DNA of 22,732 nt from Thermoleophilia bacterium (GTDB lineage: Bacteria > Actinomycetota > Thermoleophilia > Gaiellales > Gaiellaceae): the NCBI GenBank assembly GCA_020845695.1, contig JADLFG010000080.1, positions 1 to 22,732 on the forward strand. The letters are read 5' to 3'. The position numbers and the translations under genes were made by a program. Under the pieces are notes generated by a model. It was not told the DNA's origin. It saw nothing but the letters and a program-made list of their open reading frames with translations, and searched no databases. The number at the start of each line of letters is the position of its first letter. Positions within the stretch are counted from its first letter, which is position 1. Shown in pieces: positions 1 through 5,835 of this stretch.

Positions 1-127
1 CACTCCTCCACACGATCGATAGAAGAAGTCCACCACCAGACGACGCCAGACCCTCACACCGCTCTCCGACGGCCCCACCAGTCGGCGTGCTCCGGTGGCC
101 TGATGGCCTCCGGGGTGCCGGCGTCGA
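1..127. repeat. Terminal direct repeat, left copy (circular junction)
   Basis: These 127 bases are identical to 22606-22732. The repeat cuts through one operon: the gene ending at 54 has the end of its coding sequence repeated at the far end, and the next operon gene starts at 22605. A repeat of exactly 127 bp is what a de Bruijn assembler with k = 127 leaves on a circular or circularly permuted molecule, so it is probably not a biological terminal repeat. Unit length is then 22,605 bp. Confidence 0.9.
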
Positions 128-551
128 CGTGGATGTCGTAGCGCTCGCGGCTGGCGAGCTCCTGATTGACCAGCCAGCGGACCAAGCCGGCCGGATTGCG
201 GATCTCGGCACCGTTGGCCAGCGCCGATCGAACCTCGCCGAGCGCTTCCACCAGCACCGCCAGGTCCGGGCAGCGGCGCACGTACCAGCGCGCGCCAACG
301 AACCCGAGCGCCTTCAGGCTCCGCGCGATCGAGTCCACCACGGACTGTGGATAACTCGCGCCGCTTTGGTCCGGTTGTTGTTGATGATGACGGGGACCGG
401 CCGGTCCCGGGATCTCATCAACAACATCAAACTCGCGTGCGCGCGCGAGACCTGTGGATAACTCTCGCTCCCGCTGTTGCCGACGAGCCTCGCCGAGCGC
501 CCGATCGAGCGGCATGAGCGGGGCCGGACGACGCGGGCGGTCGTCAGGCAT
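54..551 (-). CDS. Replication-initiator-like protein (C-terminal domain), 165 aa
   Basis: The first 55 residues are Arg/Pro/Gln-rich and probably disordered. From about residue 65 the protein is compact and helical. It ends with an IRNPAGLVRWLVN stretch (about residues 120-132) that resembles the 'xNPxGxL' helix found at the C-terminus of phage and plasmid replication initiators. The winged-helix N-terminal half of such initiators is not visible. The stop codon lies inside the 127-bp junction repeat, so in the circle the gene is complete and is followed 53 bp on by the XRE gene starting at 22605. Its start overlaps the end of the upstream gene by 8 bp, which indicates translational coupling. 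It is the only replication-like protein in the window. The assignment rests on one weak motif and the operon position. It could also be an unrelated helical DNA-binding protein. Confidence 0.6.
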   Translation of the reverse strand: MPDDRPRRPAPLMPLDRALGEARRQQRERELSTGLARAREFDVVDEIPGPAGPRHHQQQPDQSGASYPQSVVDSIARSLKALGFVGARWYVRRCPDLAVLVEALGEVRSALANGAEIRNPAGLVRWLVNQELASRERYDIHVDAGTPEAIRPPEHADWWGRRRAV

Positions 552-774
552 CGGGCGCTCCAGATGCCTCGAGCGGCCCGAGTCGGCCGTCAGCCCGCAC
601 CTCCATCACCACGAACGCGTGCTCGGCGCACAACGCCACGGCCGGCGCATCGATCGACACGTACGCCGCCGGGCGCCCGCAGGTGGCCACCAGATGGCCC
701 TCCCAGCGAAGCACTCGCCCGCACGCCGCGCCGACCGAACGATCGAACATCGACACCTGGACCCACTCGGCCAT
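544..774 (-). CDS. Small Cys/His-containing protein, 76 aa
   Basis: I do not recognise this protein. It carries CG pairs near residues 18 and 32 and a C-x-x-H at about 49-52. This layout could bind one zinc ion, as in treble-clef-like small phage proteins. The start overlaps the upstream stop as TGATG and the end overlaps the downstream start by 8 bp, so it is embedded in the minus-strand early operon. No membrane segment or known catalytic motif is visible. The coding call rests on the overlaps and on G/C-rich third codon positions. Confidence 0.65.
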   Translation of the reverse strand: MAEWVQVSMFDRSVGAACGRVLRWEGHLVATCGRPAAYVSIDAPAVALCAEHAFVVMEVRADGRLGPLEASGAPDA

Positions 775-1094
775 CAGTCCGCCTCCAGATCAGGCTCCGG
801 AACCACCCCCAGCCCGAACGTCGCCAGCGCGAACGCCTCCGCCGCGCAGCCAACGCCCTCGGCCATCGCCCGCAGCGCCGACACCAGATCCGGGTAGCGC
901 TCGACGGCCGGCAGGGTCGCGTCGCGCACCAGCCAGCCATCACCATCGCGGCGCGCCACCAGCGTCAGCGCCGCGTCACTGCCCTCGATCAGCCCGACCA
1001 CCGAGACCAGTCCCGGGGACGCGTCCACCGTCAGCCGCAGCGACGCCAGCGGCGCCAGCTCGGCCAACGCCCCAGGTCGACCAGCTTTCGCCAT
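774..1094 (-). CDS. Unknown protein, 106 aa
   Basis: I recognise no family. The N-terminal two thirds read as alternating beta strands (LRLTVDASPGLVSVVGLIEG, then LTLVARRDGDGWLVRD). The C-terminal third is helical (YPDLVSALRAMAEGVGCAAEAFALATF). No cysteine cluster, signal peptide or membrane span is seen. It is separated by only a few bases from the excisionase-like gene upstream and shares a TGATG junction with the gene downstream, so it is co-translated in the early operon. It may be a small regulator or an adaptor protein, but nothing in the sequence decides this. Confidence 0.65.
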   Translation of the reverse strand: MAKAGRPGALAELAPLASLRLTVDASPGLVSVVGLIEGSDAALTLVARRDGDGWLVRDATLPAVERYPDLVSALRAMAEGVGCAAEAFALATFGLGVVPEPDLEAD

Positions 1095-1099
1095 CGCCG

Positions 1100-1339
1100 C
1101 TACCCCCGCGCTCGGCGACGACGAGCCGAGCGCCGGCCAAGCTCCAGCACAGGCTCAGGACGATCGCCGTCCACCAGCCACCGCTCAAGGGTCGCCCGCG
1201 GAAACCTGACGTCAGACCCGAGCTTGACGTGGGGCAACTGTCCCCGCCGCGCCAAATCGTAGACGTGACTCTTCGAGATCCGGAGCCGCTCAGCGACCTC
1301 CTCGGCCGTGAGGCACTCGAGACGATCCACACCGCTCAC
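1100..1339 (-). CDS. Excisionase-like helix-turn-helix protein, 79 aa
   Basis: Residues 9-57 (LTAEEVAERLRISKSHVYDL, then GQLPHVKLGSDVRFPRATLERWL) match the short MerR-type DNA-binding fold of the excisionase/HTH_17 family. The fold has a helix-turn-helix, a wing with the VRFPRATLERWL strand-helix, and a basic tail (RRSARRRRARG). Such proteins bend attachment-site DNA and bias integrase toward excision, or act as small regulators. The start is GTG at 1339, overlapping the upstream XRE gene as GTGA. Its place in the lytic early operon, opposite the repressor-integrase pair, fits Xis. The family is clear; the Xis role is inferred from context. Confidence 0.8.
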   Translation of the reverse strand: MSGVDRLECLTAEEVAERLRISKSHVYDLARRGQLPHVKLGSDVRFPRATLERWLVDGDRPEPVLELGRRSARRRRARG

Positions 1340-1599
1340 CTCCGACCTCCGTCCGACACCGGGTCCACCAGCTTCAGCCCGAGCAGCTCGAGCGCCGAGG
1401 ACAGCACCCGCGCACCGGCCCCGAGCTCACCGCGACGTATCCGCGTCCACGTCGACTGTGAGACCCCAAGCTCGGACGCCAGCTGCTCATCCGTCAGCCC
1501 GCGCGCGACCTGGTAGGACCGCAGACGTTCGATCAATCCCCCGACCACCTCGCCCAACCAAACCACCTCCACTACCTCGGATGGGGTATTGCCGGTCAT
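1336..1599 (-). CDS. XRE-family Cro-like regulator, 87 aa
   Basis: A helix-turn-helix of the XRE/Cro type spans about residues 27-70 (RGLTDEQLASELGVSQSTWTRIRRGELG). The start is placed at ATG 1599. An upstream in-frame reading to 1647 only translates the 18-bp repeats as a periodic peptide. On the minus strand a GATAAT -10 box (1615-1610) with TTGCAT (1639-1634) 18 bp upstream would start the transcript 3-5 nt before this ATG, so the message is nearly leaderless. Three operator-like repeats cover that promoter. As first gene of the early operon, facing the repressor gene, it occupies the cro position. It overlaps the excisionase-like gene by 4 bp. Confidence 0.82.
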   Translation of the reverse strand: MTGNTPSEVVEVVWLGEVVGGLIERLRSYQVARGLTDEQLASELGVSQSTWTRIRRGELGAGARVLSSALELLGLKLVDPVSDGGRR

Positions 1600-1647
1600 G
1601 CAATTTCGCATTATCATGCAATTCTGCATGCATATGCAATTCTGCAT
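1598..1647. promoter_or_regulatory. Three operator-like repeats at 18-bp spacing
   Basis: Three copies of a 14-bp imperfect palindrome, ATGCAATTCTGCAT, begin at 1598 (ATGCAATTTCGCAT), 1616 and 1634, exactly 18 bp apart. The arms ATGCA...TGCAT form the dyad. Copy 1 lies between the -10 box and the start codon of the minus-strand early operon, copy 2 in the promoter spacer, and copy 3 over the -35 box. No similar site was noticed elsewhere. This is the expected arrangement for cooperative binding by the phage repressor and/or the Cro-like protein. Confidence 0.85.
1610..1639 (-). promoter_or_regulatory. Early lytic promoter
   Basis: Read on the minus strand, TTGCAT (1639-1634) is followed after 18 bp by GATAAT (1615-1610), close to sigma-70-type consensus. 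The ATG of the first early gene lies only 10 bp further on, so the leader would be 3-5 nt. The box is embedded in the three operators, which predicts strong repression in the lysogen. Confidence 0.65.
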
Positions 1648-1725
1648 GAAGACGGGCTAGGCGTCAACGCCCGACTTGGCGGAGAACGGGCAGACATGGA
1701 AGGAGGCAGATCGTGGGAGCCGCGC

Positions 1726-1738
1726 TACAATCAGATCA
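1726..1738 (+). promoter_or_regulatory. Repressor promoter -10 with leaderless start
   Basis: TACAAT at 1726-1731 stands 6 bp before the ATG at 1738, the spacing expected when transcription starts on the A of the start codon. No clear -35 box is visible, as is common for weak or activator-dependent maintenance promoters. It lies about 80 bp from the nearest operator. Confidence 0.5.
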
Positions 1739-2415
1739 TGCGAAAACGCATGGCGCTCGTCACTGCCGCGCCGCCCGGGCCGGGACGGGCGATCCGCGCG
1801 CTTCGCGAGGCGCGCGGCTGGACAGCCACCCAGCTCGCCCGGCGCGCGCGTGTGAACCAGAGCACGCTGTCGAGGATAGAGTCTGGCGAGACGCTATCGG
1901 GCCGCGCGGGGACGATCGATCGACTCGCCTTGGCCCTGGGAGTGCATGTGTCCGCCATCATGGGCCGCGAGCCGCCGCCACGCGCCGTTCCGATCGACCT
2001 GCCCGAACAGCGACACCAGGTCCAGCTGGTCAGGGTGCCGACCCACGCCGGTCGCGACTGGACCACCCAGACGATCGGCTGGGAGGCCACCGGGGAGACC
2101 GTCGCCGTGGATGAGCAGGATGCCCGCGGCCGCCAGCTCCTGGCAGCGAGGGTGCTCGGCGAGTGCATGGTTCCTGACGTGATGCCGGGCGACGTCGTCG
2201 TGTTCGACGCCTGGAACCGGATGCCCCAGAACGGGGAGATGGTCGTCGTGACCCACGAGCGGGAGCTCCTGGTGCGGTGGGCGCGCCAGACGCCGGGCGG
2301 GCTGCTGCTGATCCCGAACCACGGCGAGACGTTCATCGCCAACGGCGACACGATCGTCGAGGGCGTCGTGTACGAGGTGATCAGGCGGCAGCCACGCAAG
2401 CGCTGGGATGACTGA
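1738..2415 (+). CDS. CI/LexA-like phage repressor with altered peptidase active site, 225 aa
   Basis: An N-terminal XRE helix-turn-helix occupies about residues 16-75 (WTATQLARRARVNQSTLSRI). A C-terminal S24/LexA-type fold spans about 130-215 (LGECMVPDVMPGDVVVFD, then GEMVVVTHERELLVRWAR). In this family the fold dimerises the repressor and cleaves it after RecA activation through a Ser in G-x-S-M-x-P and a downstream Lys. Here the Ser position is Cys143 (GECMVP) and the Lys position appears to be Arg180 (LLVRWAR). Self-cleavage, and so SOS induction, is doubtful. I start it at 1738 because of the -10 box 6 bp upstream; ATG 1696 would add 14 residues. It overlaps the integrase gene by 8 bp, forming a lysogeny operon. 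Confidence 0.85.
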   Translation: MRKRMALVTAAPPGPGRAIRALREARGWTATQLARRARVNQSTLSRIESGETLSGRAGTIDRLALALGVHVSAIMGREPPPRAVPIDLPEQRHQVQLVRVPTHAGRDWTTQTIGWEATGETVAVDEQDARGRQLLAARVLGECMVPDVMPGDVVVFDAWNRMPQNGEMVVVTHERELLVRWARQTPGGLLLIPNHGETFIANGDTIVEGVVYEVIRRQPRKRWDD

Positions 2416-3721
2416 CCGCCCATTCGCCCCGGCCCGCCGCAAACGGGGCACCGGCACCATCCGCTGGCACGCCTCGGGCCGCTGGGAGGCGCAGCTGCCG
2501 ACTTCGGTCGATCGCGGTCAGCACAGCGAGTACTTCGATGGCGATCGCCGCGGCTACCGCGAGGCGGAGGCGTGGATCGGCGACCAGCTGGAGCGCCATC
2601 GTCGGGGCCTGGATGTGGCCAGCGGGCGGGAGCTCGTCAACGACTACCTCGATCGCTGGTACGAGCGTCAGAGCCAGAGCGTGGAGGCCGACTGGTCTCG
2701 ATCGACGAAGCGGACCTATCGCTGGGCGTTGGACTCCGTCGACTTCGGCCGACTGTCGCTCGAGGAGCTACGGGGCGACCACGTCGACGAGCAGCTCGCC
2801 GCGCTCAGGATGAAGCGGAAGAGCCTGAGCCTGGTCCGATCGGTCCTCAGGGCCGCCTTCGCCCCGCTCGTCGACGACGATGTCCTGAGCAGGAGCCCGG
2901 TACGGCGGGCAGTGGCTAGGAGAGGCGAGGCGACTGAGCGGCCGACGGTCTGGAGTGAGGAAGACGCCAGAACGTTCCTACAGACGGCGAAAGACTCGCC
3001 GCGGGCCGCGCTGTGGTGGATCGCGCTGTCGCTCGGACTGAGGAACGGCGAGCTTCGCGGGCTGCAGGTCGGCGACGTCAAACTCGACCGGACGAGGCTG
3101 GACGTTCGGCGGTCGGTCTCCGACGACGGCAACGAGGTCGGGCCAACCAAGTCGAGACGGGAGCGGACGATCGAGCTGCCTGACAACGTGCTACACGCCC
3201 TGAAGCGCCACCTGAAGAGCCTCCAGACGACCAGTCGCTGGCTGTTCAGCGGGCCGGACGGACGGCCGCTCCCGGGCTGGGTTCTTCGCCGCGAGCTGCG
3301 CGATCTGCGCCTGATCGCGGGTGTCGCCCCGATCGCGCGCTTCCACGTGCTCAGACACACCGCGGCGTCGTTGCTGCTGGCAAACGGGTACCCGCTGGCG
3401 CTCGTCTCGGAGATCCTCGGGCATTCGTCGCCGGCGGTGACGGCGGCGATCTACGCCCAGGTGGTGCCACGGAAGACGATCGAGCGGCCGAGGAACATCG
3501 CTGACGTCCTGCCGTACGATGACGCCAGCGAGCGCACGAAGGGCCGTCGAGCGCAGAAAGCGCGACCGTCGGCGGTACAATCAGCGGTACCGGCGCCCGC
3601 CGCCCTCCTGGTCAGAGAGCCCGAGAATGCTAACCGCTACTTAGTAGAGCCCGCTCCAAGTCAAGCTCCGACCAGAGAGCGCACGAAGCGCACGAAGCGC
3701 CGTCGAGCGCGCGGAGCGTGA
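2408..3721 (+). CDS. int: Tyrosine-recombinase phage integrase, 437 aa
   Basis: The protein integrates and excises the phage genome by site-specific recombination. The order is an N-terminal arm-binding region (about 1-70), a SAM-like core-binding domain (about 75-165) and a catalytic domain (about 180-355). All catalytic residues are visible: Arg212 (SLGLRNGELRGL), Lys248 (TKS), His313 and Arg316 (HVLRH), His339 (LGHSS) and the nucleophile Tyr349 (IYAQV). After the catalytic domain comes an unusual tail of about 80 residues, Arg/Lys/Pro-rich, which contains one half of a 58-bp duplication. The other half lies over and beyond the stop codon. The gene overlaps the repressor by 8 bp, so it is expressed with it. 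attP is probably near its 3' end but cannot be recognised from this sequence alone. Confidence 0.95.
   Translation: MTDRPFAPARRKRGTGTIRWHASGRWEAQLPTSVDRGQHSEYFDGDRRGYREAEAWIGDQLERHRRGLDVASGRELVNDYLDRWYERQSQSVEADWSRSTKRTYRWALDSVDFGRLSLEELRGDHVDEQLAALRMKRKSLSLVRSVLRAAFAPLVDDDVLSRSPVRRAVARRGEATERPTVWSEEDARTFLQTAKDSPRAALWWIALSLGLRNGELRGLQVGDVKLDRTRLDVRRSVSDDGNEVGPTKSRRERTIELPDNVLHALKRHLKSLQTTSRWLFSGPDGRPLPGWVLRRELRDLRLIAGVAPIARFHVLRHTAASLLLANGYPLALVSEILGHSSPAVTAAIYAQVVPRKTIERPRNIADVLPYDDASERTKGRRAQKARPSAVQSAVPAPAALLVREPENANRYLVEPAPSQAPTRERTKRTKRRRARGA
3532..3589. repeat. 58-bp direct repeat, copy A (inside int)
   Basis: This copy matches 3688-3745 without gaps at roughly 49 of 58 positions, offset by 156 bp (52 codons, so the frame is kept). 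It contains GGTACAATCAGCGGTA at its end. Confidence 0.8.
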
Positions 3722-3745
3722 CGATCGGCGGTACGATCAGCGGTA
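3688..3745. repeat. 58-bp direct repeat, copy B (spanning the int stop)
   Basis: Second copy of the duplication. The int stop codon TGA (3719-3721) aligns with CGA in copy A (3563-3565), so a single C-to-T change would have created the present stop. Copy B ends with GGTACGATCAGCGGTA. The repeats could be integrase arm-type sites, or simply a tandem duplication that shortened the gene. Confidence 0.8.
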
Positions 3746-4756
3746 AACGCGGTGCCTGCGGCGGCGCTTTGTTGAGCTGGTCTCCCGCCGTCGCCCGGCA
3801 GTGACGCTCGAGCTCGACCGCGCGGCGATCGCCTCGACCGCGGGGCCGCGCTGCCCCAACCTCAACACCAAAGCCCCTCGGCGGGCCTTCGCTCCGCCAC
3901 CTACCCCGTGGAGGCGCTTGCCCTTGCCGCCCGCTGTTCCCTGGCCGTGCTCGTCAGGCCGCCGCCGCCAGGGCGCGGCCTTCCCCGCACGCGGGGCCCC
4001 TGGCGCGCCGCCCTGGCCCCTACCGTCGGCCACCTGCGCGTGTGGCCCTCCGCAGCGCGGGCGGCTGCCGCCACACCCGACTGCCCTTGTCGCGCTGCCA
4101 GCTCCCGCCTACCCCGGGCCACCCGGCACTCCGCTACCCGGCCGCGCCGGTCGCCCCCAACACCGCCCCCCAAACACCTAACCCCCTTTCAAACCACACC
4201 AGCAGCCTCGAGCAGGAGCGAGAGCCGGGACGGTGAGACGACGGTCCCCAGGCGCGGGGTCCCGGCTCGCCGGGGCTCGCCACCCCGCCACTGGGGCCCC
4301 AACTCCTCGGACTCAGCGTTGCCAGGCGCGCAGGCTCGACGCCCGCGCCGAGGAGGGGAACCGCCACACAGAACGTCCGCCACCAGCGCCGAGCAGCGAT
4401 CGACCGCGCCACGGCGCGCATGGCTTCCAGCAGTCCCGGGGCGCCGCCCCTGGACCCCGCTGGGGGCGCGCCCCCAGACCCCATTTCACGAGGGGTTTCC
4501 GCGGGGCCCCTACCCCACGAGGGGGTTTCGCCTACGGCAGTGTGGTGCGCCACTCGGGGTCGGTCGCGGGCTCCCTCCGCCCGGGTGGCGCGAGTTCACC
4601 GCCCGCCCCCGCGGCGCACAGCGTAGCGTCGTGCTCGCTCCACGCCAGGCACGCTCCTTCGTCGCTCTACGGCCTTGCGCTCCGCTGCGCGCGCCGCTTT
4701 TCACGCTGCGCCGGGGGCGGTTCGGTTTCTGGTTGGGCTCTTTTTGGGGGTGTCTC
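3746..4756. other. Gene-poor region of about 1 kb; possible origin or attachment region
   Basis: I find no convincing gene here. The open frames are Arg/Pro/Ala-rich with no ribosome site or family resemblance. The plus strand is strongly C-rich from about 3850 to 4230, mixed to about 4560, and G/T-rich from about 4690 onward. Short inverted repeats are common around 3980-4010 and 4436-4476. Two direct repeats, CACGAGGGG (4487-4495) and CACGAGGGGG (4516-4525), lie 29 bp apart, each preceded by a CCCC run that could pair with the G run. A skew reversal in a long non-coding stretch suits a replication origin or attP. This is inference. Confidence 0.4.
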
Positions 4757-5038
4757 GTGTCTGCTCTGTCGTCGCTGTCGCTGGTCTCGCGCTTCGGTGG
4801 CTCGTCGCGCTCTTCGCTCCGGTCCGGCCGGGGCGGGGCGACGGTCGCGCGGCCGGTCTGTCCGGCCTGTGACGCGTTCGGTTGGCCGCTCCGGGGCGGG
4901 TCGGCGCCGTGGGCCTGGTGCGGCGTGTGCGGCTGGTCCGGCCTGGCGCGGCCGCGGCTGGTCGGCTCGTCGTTCGCCGCGCTGGCGCCGGCGTCGGTCA
5001 GTTCGCCGGCTGGCGCGGTCCAGCTGGCGCTGCTGTGA
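4757..5038 (+). CDS. Small zinc-ribbon protein, 93 aa
   Basis: The frame is open far upstream. I start it at GTG 4757, which has GGGGGTG a few bases before it. The core is a clear zinc ribbon: C35-x-x-C38 (VCPACDAFGW) and C55-x-x-C58 (WCGVCGWSG). Ser/Arg-rich and Ala/Ser-rich flanks look disordered. Third codon positions are overwhelmingly G or C in this frame but not in the competing frame (4675-4872). Its stop TGA overlaps the GTG of the next gene as GTGA, supporting real translation. The function is unknown; such ribbons bind DNA or act as adaptors. The start is uncertain. Confidence 0.55.
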   Translation: MSALSSLSLVSRFGGSSRSSLRSGRGGATVARPVCPACDAFGWPLRGGSAPWAWCGVCGWSGLARPRLVGSSFAALAPASVSSPAGAVQLALL

Positions 5039-5181
5039 CCCGGGTGGCTTCGGCCGCCCGGTGGTTCGCGGCCGGTTGCCTGCTCGGCGCCGGCGTCGCG
5101 GGTCTCGTCAGCTGGCCGGTGGTGTTCTGGCTGGCACTGGCGCTCGCGTGGCGCTCGCGCCGGCCAGCTTGGTGGCGTTGA
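5035..5181 (+). CDS. Tiny membrane protein, 48 aa
   Basis: It starts at GTG 5035, overlapping the stop of the zinc-ribbon gene by 4 bp (GTGA). The middle of the protein is hydrophobic (FAAGCLLGAGVAGLV and VVFWLALALAW, about residues 11-39). It could form two short membrane segments, ending in the basic tail RSRRPAWWR, which suggests a cytoplasmic C-terminus. Third codon positions are nearly all G/C. No family is recognised. It is not obviously the holin, because another candidate sits beside the terminase. Confidence 0.5.
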   Translation: MTRVASAARWFAAGCLLGAGVAGLVSWPVVFWLALALAWRSRRPAWWR

Positions 5182-5212
5182 CGCGCTCTCCTCCGGCTCG
5201 GCGGTAACGCGC

Positions 5213-5323
5213 GTGTGCCCCGGCTGCGGCCGGCGCGGGCGAGTGCGTGTTGTCCTCGGACTGGCGGAGGACATGCGCGCGGTCGATGCCTGGTGCCAGC
5301 AGTGCCGCCAGTACGGCGCGTAG
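5213..5323 (+). CDS. Very small zinc-ribbon protein, 36 aa
   Basis: The start is GTG 5213, with only a weak ribosome site (GGCGGTAA). The peptide contains CPGCG at its N-terminus and WCQQC near its C-terminus, a four-cysteine ribbon with little else. It lies 31 bp after the membrane-protein gene on the same strand, and third positions are mostly G/C. It is the third of three minute genes in a row. The CxxC pairs make chance unlikely, but the start is not firm. Confidence 0.45.
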   Translation: MCPGCGRRGRVRVVLGLAEDMRAVDAWCQQCRQYGA

Positions 5324-5330
5324 CCATCGC

Positions 5331-5362
5331 CCACAGACCCGGCCAGCTGGCCGGGTCTGTGG
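5331..5362. terminator. 32-bp perfect palindrome between convergent genes
   Basis: The sequence is its own reverse complement over 32 bp (arms CCACAGACCCGGCCAG / CTGGCCGGGTCTGTGG). It lies between the plus-strand zinc-ribbon gene ending at 5323 and the minus-strand gene ending at 5380. The RNA hairpin would be very strong but has no U-tract on either side. A bidirectional terminator or 3'-end protector is likely; a protein-binding site is possible. Confidence 0.6.
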
Positions 5363-5364
5363 CT

Positions 5365-5378
5365 ATTCGGCGCCGAAT
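5365..5378. promoter_or_regulatory. Palindrome ATTCGGCGCCGAAT, copy 1 (candidate parS-like site)
   Basis: Perfect 14-bp palindrome, intergenic, 1 bp after the stop codon of the minus-strand zinc-finger gene. It is identical to 8207-8220 and 12838-12851. See the finding on parS-like sites. Confidence 0.6.
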
Positions 5379-5379
5379 C

Positions 5380-5580
5380 TCAGCTGGTCGCGGCGGTCAG
5401 CTCGTCGTGGCGCCGCTGGCGGAGCCGCCGGCGCCGGCAGCGCTGGCTGCAGGTGACCGGCGTCCGGCTGCCGGTCCGCCGGTAGGCGTCGAACCGGGTG
5501 CCGCAAACCGCGCAGATGTAAGTCTGGCGCCGGCGCGCGGCGGCTAACGCGCGCGCGGCGTCGGTGCTTGAGATCGCCAT
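5380..5580 (-). CDS. Small zinc-finger protein, 66 aa
   Basis: A helical N-terminus leads to a zinc finger: C23-x-x-C26 (YICAVCGTRFDA) and C44-x3-C48 (PVTCSQRCRR), followed by a very basic helix (RRRRLRQRRHDE). This is the common small 'CxxCG...CSxxCR' phage and bacterial finger. The basic tail suggests nucleic-acid binding. A TAGAGT -10 box (5591-5586) lies 5 bp before the ATG, so the mRNA would be leaderless. The gene runs alone, opposite to its neighbours. Its function is unknown. Confidence 0.7.
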   Translation of the reverse strand: MAISSTDAARALAAARRRQTYICAVCGTRFDAYRRTGSRTPVTCSQRCRRRRLRQRRHDELTAATS

Positions 5581-5585
5581 ATCTC

Positions 5586-5591
5586 ACTCTA
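5586..5591 (-). promoter_or_regulatory. -10 box of a leaderless promoter (TAGAGT)
   Basis: TAGAGT on the minus strand ends 5 bp before the ATG at 5580. TTTGTG lies 18 bp further upstream as a possible -35. The layout matches the leaderless starts of the repressor and tail genes. Confidence 0.45.
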
Positions 5592-5835
5592 CCAAATCTG
5601 TACCGTTAGCACAAATGCGACCACGAAGACGCGCCGTTAACAGGCGTTTAGTGGTACCATTAGCGTATAGAGTACCACAACCGCAGAGCCAGTCCCCCGC
5701 CTGACCCGCGCGCTACGCACCAGCCACGGCGCGCGCAGGGCGGGACGCGGCAAGGCCCCGTCGTTCAGCGGCGGCCCGGGCGACAGCGGCAGAGAGTAGT
5801 GAGAGATCAGTCAATCCCGTCACAGGAGGCATCGC
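5592..5835. promoter_or_regulatory. Divergent intergenic control region
   Basis: This stretch of about 240 bp separates the minus-strand zinc-finger gene from the plus-strand operon. It holds two copies of a TACCRTTAGC element (5601-5610 and 5655-5664, 54 bp apart) that resemble TACAATCAGC and TACGATCAGC near the int 3' end. TATAGA at 5666 could be a plus-strand -10 box but has no good -35 partner. No gene is seen. Confidence 0.4.

Noticed and set aside
1..127. True terminal redundancy of a linear phage genome
   Set aside because: The repeat is exactly 127 bp, a common assembler k-mer size, and it starts and ends within ordinary coding and gene-junction sequence, so an assembly overlap on a circular map is more likely.
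1598..1647. Possible CRISPR or iteron array
   Set aside because: Only three 18-bp units with no spacers, lying exactly on a promoter; operators explain it better than a CRISPR or replication iterons.
1713..2114. GTG-started frame behind a strong GGAAGGAGG
   Set aside because: It runs out of frame through the repressor and has no gene-like features; the ribosome-site look-alike is probably incidental given the leaderless repressor start.
3908..4756. Upstream part of the 376-aa plus-strand frame ending at 5038
   Set aside because: Only the last 93 codons show a zinc ribbon and coding bias; the first part is Pro/Arg/Ala-rich with no start signal.
4675..4872. 65-aa plus-strand frame with hydrophobic residues
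   Set aside because: It overlaps the zinc-ribbon gene in another frame and its third codon positions are not G/C-biased.
4510..5334. 274-aa minus-strand frame
   Set aside because: Low-complexity Arg/Pro/Ser/Thr/Ala composition, no ribosome site, and it opposes three better supported small genes.
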